NCBI GenBank assembly: GCA_011046175.1
Contig: DSBB01000381.1
Span: 1 to 6,404 of the forward strand
Source: Candidatus Hydrogenedentota bacterium
GTDB lineage: Bacteria > Hydrogenedentota > Hydrogenedentia > Hydrogenedentales > CAITNO01
Reading direction: 5' to 3'
Length of the DNA: 6,404 nucleotides
Shown: one piece after another, positions 1 through 5,723 of the stretch
Layout: every line of letters begins with the position of its first letter
Position numbering within the stretch: the first letter of the stretch is position 1
Made by a program: the position numbers and the translations under genes
The notes under the pieces: generated by a model
What the model was told of the DNA's origin: nothing
The model's input: only the letters and a program-made list of their open reading frames with translations
Databases searched by the model: none

Positions 1-175
1 CGGTCAAGCCTTTGTTGTAGTTGTGGGCGCAATCGAAAAAATTAACGCCCCGGTCAAAAGCGGCCTTCATCAGCGCGCGAGACGTGGGTTCGTCCGCCTC
101 GTTGCCAAACGTCATTGTGCCCAGGCACACCGGAGAAATTTCCAGCCCGGTTGTTCCCAGTCGTACATATTCCAT
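1..175 (-). CDS. Aldo/keto reductase, N-terminal part (cut by left window edge)
   Basis: The minus strand from the ATG at 175 is open to the edge: 58 complete codons, beginning MEYVRLGTTGLEISPVCLGT. This is the start of an aldo/keto reductase, a family of NAD(P)H-dependent (alpha/beta)8-barrel oxidoreductases acting on carbonyl compounds and sugars. The 'RLG..GL.IS..CLGTMTFG' opening is the first barrel strand. The stretch FFDCAHNY (residues 46-53) matches the family's 'FDTA..Y' motif, giving Asp48 and Tyr53 as the catalytic Asp and Tyr. The start is supported by a GAGGAGA ribosome site (185-191, read on the minus strand) 9 bases upstream. There is no signal peptide, so the protein is cytoplasmic. 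The catalytic Lys and His and the cofactor-binding C-terminus lie outside the window, so the substrate cannot be inferred. It is transcribed divergently from tatA. The family call is firm; the specific function is unknown. Confidence 0.9.
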   Translation of the reverse strand, partial: MEYVRLGTTGLEISPVCLGTMTFGNEADEPTSRALMKAAFDRGVNFFDCAHNYNKGLT

Positions 176-220
176 GTTTCAATATCTCCTCAGGTTGTTT
201 GTCCTGCGTGTTCGACCTAT

Positions 221-248
221 TGTATATAGGTTGCCCGAGGCCGCGCAA
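221..248 (-). promoter_or_regulatory. Candidate promoter for the aldo/keto reductase
   Basis: Read on the minus strand, TTGCGC (243-248) and TATACA (221-226) are separated by 16 bases, about 45 bases upstream of the reductase start. The -10 is good but the -35 is only moderate, so this is a tentative sigma70-type call. Confidence 0.35.
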
Positions 249-369
249 CGCCCGCCGGATGCGGCCATATCCTTTTCCGTTTCACGTGCCGAAGTCGTCG
301 CGGGAACAGCATGCGCGCGGGGAGTTTGACTGCAATACACTCTCTTTGTCGTCTCCCCTTTGGCATTAC

Positions 370-399
370 TTGTAAAAAAACGCGACAAAGGAATATACT
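370..399 (+). promoter_or_regulatory. Candidate sigma70-type promoter for tatA
   Basis: TTGTAA (370-375) and TATACT (394-399) are separated by 18 bases. The -10 is close to consensus and lies in a locally AT-rich stretch. Transcription would start near 406, leaving a leader of about 118 bases before tatA. The same TATACT hexamer occurs in the two promoter candidates further right, which supports the call. Confidence 0.5.
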
Positions 400-422
400 A
401 AAGGCGCATAGGATCAGTATAT

Positions 423-459
423 CGCATGTTTATGCGGCGCGTCTCACGCAAATGCGGCG
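423..459 (+). repeat. Small hairpin and 20-base-spaced direct repeat in the tatA leader
   Basis: CGCAT (423-427) and ATGCG (432-436) form a perfect 5-bp stem with a 4-base loop. The octamer ATGCGGCG occurs at 432-439 and again at 452-459, exactly 20 bases apart, about two DNA helical turns. These may form an operator-like pair or leader RNA structure. The elements are short and could be chance in GC-rich DNA. Confidence 0.3.
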
Positions 460-523
460 TCGGAACCGCCCGCATGCATGATGCAACAGTCTGGCAAGAC
501 AGCAACTATAGGAGCAATTTATT

Positions 524-706
524 ATGTGGACTCCGGGACTTGGAGAATTATTGATCATTTTCGCCATTGTGCTTGTGCTCTTTGGCGGCGGCAAACTTGC
601 CGGTGTGGGCAAGTCGTTGGGCACGGCCATATCAGAATTCAAGACGGCGGTCAGTGACGATAAGAAAGAGGAGAAGAAATCCTCTGACGAAACGCCTTCC
701 GCCTGA
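524..706 (+). CDS. tatA: Sec-independent protein translocase subunit TatA/TatE
   Basis: This 60-residue protein is the pore-forming or membrane-thinning subunit of the twin-arginine translocase, which moves folded proteins across the cytoplasmic membrane together with TatC (and TatB in some bacteria). It shows the full TatA plan. A short N-terminus leads into one membrane segment (about residues 5-20, GELLIIFAIVLVLFG). A Phe-Gly hinge (residues 20-21) follows, then an amphipathic helix from 24 (KLAGVGKSLGTAISEFKTAV). The tail from about 45 is highly charged and rich in Lys and Glu. The length suits a minimal TatA. A GGAG ribosome site (511-514) lies 9 bases before the ATG. The gene is 67 bases upstream of a gene encoding a twin-arginine substrate and is probably co-transcribed with it. 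No tatB or tatC is in the window. TatA, TatE and TatB are hard to separate by sequence alone; the short tail and the 'FGGGKL' hinge favour TatA/E. Confidence 0.93.
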   Translation: MWTPGLGELLIIFAIVLVLFGGGKLAGVGKSLGTAISEFKTAVSDDKKEEKKSSDETPSA

Positions 707-757
707 TTCGTTTATGGCTTCGATTGTTGCGGGGGCGAAGACAAGGAAATAACCGAA

Positions 758-776
758 GGGAGGATTTGTCACCGTG
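758..776 (+). promoter_or_regulatory. Strong ribosome binding site that fixes a GTG start
   Basis: GGGAGGA (758-764) sits 9 bases before the GTG at 774-776. This supports the GTG as the true start of the oxidoreductase. The next in-frame ATG (876) would remove the whole twin-arginine signal. Confidence 0.8.
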
Positions 777-2045
777 AATTCAAAGCACACCCCGTCACGC
801 CGCGATTTCTTGAAGTCGGCAGGCGCGGCTGCCGCCGGATTTTCGATTGTTCCGCGTCATGTGCTGGGCGGCGCCATGTTTACGGCGCCCAGCGACGAGA
901 TAACCCGCGCCGTCATCGGCGTGGGCGGCATGGGACGCGGGCATCTGGGCTATCCCGGCGCGCGGACGGTCGCGATATGCGATGTTGACCGGAAGCGATT
1001 GGAAGAGACGCTCGAGCGCCTTGATGAGGGCGTGGACGGCTACCGGGACTTCCGGGAAGTGCTCGCGCGCGACGATGTGGACGTGGTGCATATTGCCACG
1101 CCGCCGCACTGGCACGGCATCATCAGCGCGGAGGCCGCCCGCGCCGGAAAAGACATCTGGTGCGAAAAGCCCATGACGCGCACCATCGGCGAGGGGCGCA
1201 AGGTGGTCGAGGCCGTGCAACAGAACGGCGTTATGTTCCGACTCAACACGTGGTTCCGGTTCCGCGCCGATTTTTACGGGTTCGGCTCCACGGTTCATCC
1301 CATTAAGAAACTGGTGAAAAGCGGCATGCTCGGCTGGCCGCTCACGGTTACTATCGGCCAGGCCACCGGTTTCGATTTCAAATTCCAATGGAGCGGACAC
1401 ACCGACCTCATCCCCGAACCCGTTCCGGAAGAACTGGATTATGACTTCTGGCTCGGGCCCGCGCCGTACAAGCCCTACCACCCCCACCGCACCCACAGTA
1501 CGTTCCGAGGCTATTGGGACTACGACGGAGGCGGCCTGGGAGATATGGGACAGCACTACCTCGACCCGGTGCAATACCTCTTGGAAAAGGACGCCACCAG
1601 CCCGGTAACCGTCGAAGTGGACGCGCCCCAACAGCATTACGACGCGGCGGGAGAATGGCGCCGCATTGAAATGACGTATGAAGACGGATGCAAGATTATT
1701 CTGGACGCTGTAAACACCGGCAGCGATATCCCGTATATTGAAGGCCCCGAGGGCAAACTGTATCGCGGGTTCCGCTCGGATATTCCCGATATTAAAAGAA
1801 AAGTGGCGGCGCTGCCCGATCCGGAACCGCAGGAACCCGATTTCTACAAAGCGGTGCGAACGCGGCGGAAATTCCCGTTGAACGAAGCGAACGGGCATCG
1901 CTCCTGCACCATTGTCAATCTGGGCGTGATTGCGCTGCGGCTCGGGCGCGGATTTTCCTATGACCCCGTCAGGGAAGAAAGCCCCGGAGATGAGGCGGTG
2001 AACCGGCTGATACATCAGCCTATGCGCAGTCCCTGGTATATTTAA
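774..2045 (+). CDS. Gfo/Idh/MocA-family oxidoreductase with twin-arginine signal
   Basis: This 423-residue NAD(P)-dependent sugar or cyclitol oxidoreductase is predicted to be exported folded through Tat. The signal has SRRDFLK at residues 8-14 (Arg9-Arg10), then an Ala/Gly-rich hydrophobic stretch and IVPRHVLGG (25-33). The Rossmann domain follows, with the glycine motif GVGGMGRG (49-56) and Asp70 at the end of the second strand (ICDVD), which suggests NAD preference. EKP (131-133) is the family's hallmark, with Lys132 the likely catalytic Lys. The C-terminal substrate domain has WLGPAP (226-231) and GDMGQHYLD (256-264), with His261 in the usual catalytic position. The tail ends RSPWYI. Overall form matches the large exported subgroup common in planctomycete-like bacteria; Zymomonas glucose-fructose oxidoreductase is the precedent for Tat export with bound cofactor. 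The start is GTG with a good ribosome site. The gene lies 67 bases after tatA. The substrate cannot be told from sequence. Confidence 0.93.
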   Translation: MNSKHTPSRRDFLKSAGAAAAGFSIVPRHVLGGAMFTAPSDEITRAVIGVGGMGRGHLGYPGARTVAICDVDRKRLEETLERLDEGVDGYRDFREVLARDDVDVVHIATPPHWHGIISAEAARAGKDIWCEKPMTRTIGEGRKVVEAVQQNGVMFRLNTWFRFRADFYGFGSTVHPIKKLVKSGMLGWPLTVTIGQATGFDFKFQWSGHTDLIPEPVPEELDYDFWLGPAPYKPYHPHRTHSTFRGYWDYDGGGLGDMGQHYLDPVQYLLEKDATSPVTVEVDAPQQHYDAAGEWRRIEMTYEDGCKIILDAVNTGSDIPYIEGPEGKLYRGFRSDIPDIKRKVAALPDPEPQEPDFYKAVRTRRKFPLNEANGHRSCTIVNLGVIALRLGRGFSYDPVREESPGDEAVNRLIHQPMRSPWYI

Positions 2046-2211
2046 TCGCGAATCGTGACATGGACGCGCGCGTTTATCGCAGCAAAGCGCTCTCTTTGAT
2101 AAGCGCGACTGCGGCTAAAGTCAAACGATATGTATGCGTATTTATGAAATCGCCCGTCAGGCGGCCATGACTATTTTGTGTGCCTTTGCAACTTGCCGGA
2201 GATAGTGGTAT
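2046..2211. other. Intergenic spacer between oxidoreductase and HEAT-repeat gene
   Basis: This 166-base spacer has two very small inverted repeats: GCGCT (2087-2091) with AGCGC (2102-2106), and GACT (2107-2110) with AGTC (2119-2122). Neither is followed by a T-run, so I do not call a terminator. No convincing promoter is visible. Whether the HEAT gene is read through from upstream therefore remains open. Confidence 0.4.
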
Positions 2212-4041
2212 ATGACGAATCTATGCGGATTTCGATGTGTTTTGTTTATTGCGCTTGCGCTGGGTGCGGCGGCGCAGGCGTTTGCGATGACCATGGAAGA
2301 AGCGCTGGCGGAATTGCCCGCGAAGGACAGCGCTCATGGGGCGGAATTATTTGAGCGGATCGCCTCCGGCGACGAAGCGCTGATTGTCGCGCTTTGCGAC
2401 AGTGTGCGGCTGTGGGAGGAGGGCGCCAATCCGAAAGTGCCCATGGCGCTGCATGGTCTGGCCACCCATGTGACGCATCCCGAACATGGCGCGAACAGAG
2501 CCAAGGTGGCGCGTGTAATCGAGGGCGCGTTGAACAGGACGGAGGGCCCCGAACTAAAACGCTTTTTCATGAACCTGCTGCGCGTGTGCGGGGACGCTTC
2601 CTCGCTTGCGGCGGTGGCGCCCTATGTATGTGACACGACATTGTTTGAAGATGCCGTGTACACGGTTGAAGCCATCGGCGGCGACGGCGCGCTGCTGTTG
2701 CTGGAAAACGTTGCGTGCGAGGATATGCCGGCGGCGGTACGGACGGCTGTGGATACGGCGCTGATGCGGATGCGCGACACCGTAATGCGGGATACCGACA
2801 AGACAGGGTTGGACGCCATGATTCTTGCCGCGGCGGCCGCGCCGCCCGCGCAGGGGGACAGTGTGCGCGTTGCGGTGTTGTGCCGGGAGGCGCTGGGCAA
2901 TAATCAATTGTCCGACCAGGCGCGGGCAACGGCGTTGCGCGCTTTGGCGAACACGGACGCGTCCAACATATTGCCCGACCTGATTGCGGCGGCCGGCGAC
3001 GCTTCGCCGCTGGTGTGGGGGCAGGCGCTCCAACTGGCTGGAACGCTGCCCGGCGAGGACGCATCGCGGGCATGGGTGAAACAACTTCCCAAATTGCCGG
3101 CGCCCGTGCGCCCCCAGGTGATTTTCATGCTGGGACACCGTGATGACAACACGGCGCGCGCCGCTGTGCGCGAGGCGCTTGCCGCCGACGCGCTTGATCT
3201 GCGACTGGCCGCTTATGAAACCATAGGCCGCCACGGCGGCAAGCGCGCGTTGACCGCCCTCGGACGCGCCATGGGAAAGGCCGAGTCCGCCACGGAAGTT
3301 GAGGCGATCAAGAACGCGATGCTGCAATTCCCCGAACCTGACGTCAGCCGCATTGCGTCGAAAGGCGCCGGACGGGGCGGCAAGTTGCAACGAATCGCCT
3401 ACTTGGAAATTATCAGCGGCCGTTGCGCGAAACAGCAACTGCGGAGTGTGCGCCAATGCCTGAAAGACAAGGAACCGCAGGTGCGGCGCGCCGCCTTTGC
3501 CGCGTTGGCGGCGGTAGGTGAACAAAAAGACCTGGAGACGCTGTTCGAGCATCTGCTCGCCGAGGAAGACAATGCCGCGATGAACGCCGCGCGCGGCGCG
3601 ATTGTGGATATTGCCGATAGATATGACGCAAGGGCTGCGACCCTGAAGAAAATAGAAGGCTTCTTTGGCGATGCTTCGCTTGACATCCGGACGCGTCTGT
3701 TAAAAACGCTGGATGCGTTTGGCGACGCCAACGCGCTGGACGCGGTTAAACAAATAACCGAAGACGCGTTGTTTGGCGATTTGACGGACACGCGCGCCGC
3801 AGCATTGGAAACGCTGGGCGCTTGGCGCGACGCGCGCGCCTGCGACATACTCTCAGACTTTTTCGAGCGCTTGGAAGATGAAGAAACGCGCATGGCGACG
3901 CTGCGACAACTGCTGATCGCCGTTCCACGCACCATCAGCGACGGGGCGAAACAAAAGGCGCGGTGGGCGCGGGTGGAGCCCCTGTGCCGCACGGACGCCG
4001 AAAAACAGGCGGTGGCGGAAGCCCTCGAGAAAATCAAGTGA
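2212..4041 (+). CDS. Exported HEAT-repeat protein of unknown function
   Basis: This 609-residue protein appears to be an alpha-solenoid. Residues 1-25 form a Sec-type signal peptide: a hydrophobic core from about 10 to 21 and a likely cut after AQAFA. There is no lipobox cysteine at the cleavage site and no later membrane segment, so the mature protein should be periplasmic or secreted. Helix-pair repeats of HEAT type recur, for example near residues 235-263, 326-354, 421-449, 488-516 and 524-551. Each has the usual pattern of an Ala/Leu-rich helix, a short turn with Gly-Asp or Gly-Xaa-Asp, and a second helix ending in Leu-Leu. HEAT solenoids are binding scaffolds and I see no catalytic motif, so no enzymatic role is proposed. 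The start is ATG with GGAG (2198-2201) 10 bases upstream. It follows the oxidoreductase on the same strand, and such proteins are often found among secreted oxidoreductases and hydrolases in planctomycete-like genomes. The partner is unknown. Confidence 0.8.
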   Translation: MTNLCGFRCVLFIALALGAAAQAFAMTMEEALAELPAKDSAHGAELFERIASGDEALIVALCDSVRLWEEGANPKVPMALHGLATHVTHPEHGANRAKVARVIEGALNRTEGPELKRFFMNLLRVCGDASSLAAVAPYVCDTTLFEDAVYTVEAIGGDGALLLLENVACEDMPAAVRTAVDTALMRMRDTVMRDTDKTGLDAMILAAAAAPPAQGDSVRVAVLCREALGNNQLSDQARATALRALANTDASNILPDLIAAAGDASPLVWGQALQLAGTLPGEDASRAWVKQLPKLPAPVRPQVIFMLGHRDDNTARAAVREALAADALDLRLAAYETIGRHGGKRALTALGRAMGKAESATEVEAIKNAMLQFPEPDVSRIASKGAGRGGKLQRIAYLEIISGRCAKQQLRSVRQCLKDKEPQVRRAAFAALAAVGEQKDLETLFEHLLAEEDNAAMNAARGAIVDIADRYDARAATLKKIEGFFGDASLDIRTRLLKTLDAFGDANALDAVKQITEDALFGDLTDTRAAALETLGAWRDARACDILSDFFERLEDEETRMATLRQLLIAVPRTISDGAKQKARWARVEPLCRTDAEKQAVAEALEKIK

Positions 4042-4082
4042 CGTTTTGCGCGGGCGGACAATTGAGTGTCATGTTCCCAGGA

Positions 4083-5447
4083 CTATTTGCCGCTTTCCTG
4101 ATACAACGCTGTTACCGCATTTAGTATCTGCGCTTCCAAGCCCGGCTTCCAGGCGTTGGGGATGCCGTAGATGAGTTGCGCGTCTTTGCCTTCATAGCCC
4201 CCTTCCGCGAGAACGGTTTCCGAAGGGATGTAGGCAAGGAGGTTGTTGGCGTAACCCATGACAAAGGCGTCGTCGTCGAGTCGTTCTTTGACTTGGATGG
4301 CGTAGGCCACAACCACTTCTCCGCCAAGGGTTACAAGGGTCTGTCCGCCCAGCCGCCACAGTTGCACGGGATACCACGAATATGCCTCGGGCAGGGTTCC
4401 CTGCCGTTCCAGCGTGTCCAGCAGCGCTTGAGTGCAGCTTTGCGCGTAGCCGCCGCTGCCCGCGGCCCGTTCGCGCAGGGTGTCCGCATCCGGCGGCGGC
4501 GTCAACGCGAGGGTGATTTCCTGGTACGCTGTGGCCAACTGCGCTTCCAGCGGACGCATGGGCTCGTCGCACACGCGCATGACGGCCGCGGCGAGGGTGC
4601 GCCCATACTGCCGCGCCAACGCTACGCTGCGCCGGGGCAGCGCATTTTGATCTGCGCCGCATCCGGCGAAGAACATGGCCGTCGCGCCGGGATGCGCCTC
4701 CTCCAGCGCGATCTGGGCGAATCCCGGATAATCGCCGCACCACAGGTAGTCGCTGAGCACCGTGGCATGGCAGGCGTACCCGAACACAACCGCCGCAACC
4801 GTGCCGTCCGAGCGGGTGATCTTCAATACGGGCACAGCGTGGTCATGCGGCCCGTCAACCACAGTTGTGGGGGTCAGCGCGCGCTCGTTGTTGTTGCGCC
4901 GATTTACGGCGATGCGGGCGACGCCGTTGCCGGAGGACAAGGCGGCGGGCCGCAAATTTGCCAGCGCTTCGCCCGCCAACGCGACAATCCGGTCTTCCAG
5001 CCACGCCGTGTACGCCAGCAGTTTCACTTCCTCAGCGTCGTCGAAGGTATACATGCAGCGCAGCGACGCGCCGATGACGGGCGCGCTGTGCGTGTGCGAC
5101 GCGCTCAGAATAATCTGCGCCCGCGTCAATCCGAATTGCGCCTCAATCCGGCTGCAAATGCGGTCCGCCACATCCTTCGGATAGCCGAGGATGTCGCTGG
5201 TGAAAAGAAGACCGCGGCCGCCCGAAGCGTCCTCCAGCGCGAGCGCCTTTACCCACAACGGGTGCAGCATGCCTTCCGACGGGTGATTCCGCGCGGCATA
5301 GCCCGCAAGCCACAGGGGCTCCTGCGGCGTGATATCCGCGCGGGCAACACCGGCCTTCCACGGCGTTTCCTGCGCATGGACGGGCGGCGCCGACATGGCG
5401 CAAAACGCCGCCACAACAAACACGGCTGCAATGGGATCGTATTTCAT
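4083..5447 (-). CDS. Exported neutral/alkaline ceramidase-family protein (N-terminal-domain type)
   Basis: This 454-residue protein resembles the metal-dependent N-terminal domain of neutral ceramidases, amidases that cleave ceramide to sphingosine and fatty acid. Residues 1-25 are a signal peptide with a likely cut after PPVHA. Family motifs in order: AGVARADITP (32-41); SASHTHSAP (115-123), where His118 matches a zinc ligand; YACHATV (224-230) with His227, the second zinc His; GDYPG (238-242); GCGADQN (262-268); LGGE (374-377) with Glu377 as the likely third ligand; and YEG (418-420) with Tyr418 as the likely fourth. The spacing between these ligands is close to that of the Pseudomonas enzyme. 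The serine of the canonical GDVSPN motif is missing, and Asn268 stands there. The C-terminal immunoglobulin-like domain of full ceramidases is also absent, since those are roughly 650-750 residues. It may therefore act on another amide or ester. The ATG has an AGGAG site (5458-5462) 10 bases upstream and a good promoter. It converges on the HEAT gene. Confidence 0.87.
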   Translation of the reverse strand: MKYDPIAAVFVVAAFCAMSAPPVHAQETPWKAGVARADITPQEPLWLAGYAARNHPSEGMLHPLWVKALALEDASGGRGLLFTSDILGYPKDVADRICSRIEAQFGLTRAQIILSASHTHSAPVIGASLRCMYTFDDAEEVKLLAYTAWLEDRIVALAGEALANLRPAALSSGNGVARIAVNRRNNNERALTPTTVVDGPHDHAVPVLKITRSDGTVAAVVFGYACHATVLSDYLWCGDYPGFAQIALEEAHPGATAMFFAGCGADQNALPRRSVALARQYGRTLAAAVMRVCDEPMRPLEAQLATAYQEITLALTPPPDADTLRERAAGSGGYAQSCTQALLDTLERQGTLPEAYSWYPVQLWRLGGQTLVTLGGEVVVAYAIQVKERLDDDAFVMGYANNLLAYIPSETVLAEGGYEGKDAQLIYGIPNAWKPGLEAQILNAVTALYQESGK

Positions 5448-5482
5448 GGCAAAGCGACTCCTTTCGTCAATATTCGAGGCTC

Positions 5483-5511
5483 AGTATACAGCTATCCGAA
5501 CAATACCTCAA
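5483..5511 (-). promoter_or_regulatory. Promoter for the ceramidase-like gene
   Basis: Read on the minus strand, TTGAGG (5506-5511) and TATACT (5483-5488) are separated by exactly 17 bases. This is near the sigma70 consensus, and transcription would start about 28 bases before the ATG. It is the best promoter match in the window. Confidence 0.65.
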
Positions 5512-5581
5512 AGTCTTTTTTCTCTTTTGCAGCTGTCAGACCCTGCCAACCTGGAGAGCCGTCCACACCGCGAACGCGAAT

Positions 5582-5611
5582 TTGATGAAGCCCCGGATTA
5601 ACGGGTATACT
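5582..5611 (+). promoter_or_regulatory. Promoter for the EF-G-like gene
   Basis: TTGATG (5582-5587) and TATACT (5606-5611) are separated by 18 bases. Transcription would begin near 5618, giving a leader of about 105 bases that contains a hairpin just upstream of the ribosome site. Confidence 0.6.
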
Positions 5612-5682
5612 ATTTGTTCCTGATTCAATTTAAGCGAATCACGGCTGTTCTTTCACAAATCAAATTACCTTAAACTACGTTT

Positions 5683-5699
5683 GCCCGTATCACACGGGC
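5683..5699 (+). promoter_or_regulatory. Leader hairpin upstream of the EF-G-like gene
   Basis: GCCCGT (5683-5688) and ACGGGC (5694-5699) form a perfect 6-bp stem with the 5-base loop ATCAC. It ends 24 bases before the ATG and 12 bases before the GGAGG ribosome site (5712-5716). No T-run follows, so it is not a terminator. A competing 4-bp stem, CGGG (5695-5698) with CCCG (5704-5707), uses the same bases, so a translational switch is conceivable but unproven. Confidence 0.4.
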
Positions 5700-5723
5700 G
5701 GAACCCGCACCGGAGGTTACTTC

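Larger units (their letters stand above)
176..523. other. Divergent intergenic region between the aldo/keto reductase and tatA
   Basis: This 348-base gap contains no convincing gene. The short open frames crossing it have no ribosome site and no recognisable protein family. It holds the reductase ribosome site (185-191), a candidate minus-strand promoter (221-248), a candidate plus-strand promoter (370-399), and a stretch from about 423 to 484 with small inverted and direct repeats that would lie in the tatA leader. Positions of roughly 249-369 show nothing I can name. Confidence 0.6.

Noticed and set aside
21..388. Several 60-100-codon open frames across the left edge and the divergent gap
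   Set aside because: They overlap the aldo/keto reductase start or run through promoter DNA in both directions, with no ribosome site and no protein-like composition.
718..740. CTTCG/CGAAG inverted repeat after tatA as a terminator
   Set aside because: The 5-bp stem has a 13-base loop and no T-run. It does not justify separating tatA from the next gene.
795..2015. 406-codon open frame on the minus strand, antisense to the Gfo/Idh/MocA oxidoreductase
   Set aside because: The sense strand encodes an unmistakable oxidoreductase. The antisense translation is low in recognisable content and lacks start signals.
2554..3552. 332-codon minus-strand open frame inside the HEAT gene
   Set aside because: This is an antisense shadow of Ala-rich repeats, rich in Arg, Gln and His with no domain, and without a ribosome site.
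3399..4061. 220-codon minus-strand open frame covering the end of the HEAT gene
   Set aside because: Its Ser/Ala/Arg-rich composition is the complement of the HEAT coding sequence, and it has no family signature.
5512..5529. T-rich run in the ceramidase/EF-G gap as a terminator
   Set aside because: No stem precedes it on the plus strand and no gene ends into it. It lies just upstream of a divergent promoter.
4176..5585. 469-codon open frame on the plus strand, antisense to the ceramidase-like gene
   Set aside because: It lies almost wholly opposite a well-supported gene. The translation is Arg/Gly/Ala-rich with no family motifs and no ribosome site, as expected for a GC-driven shadow frame.
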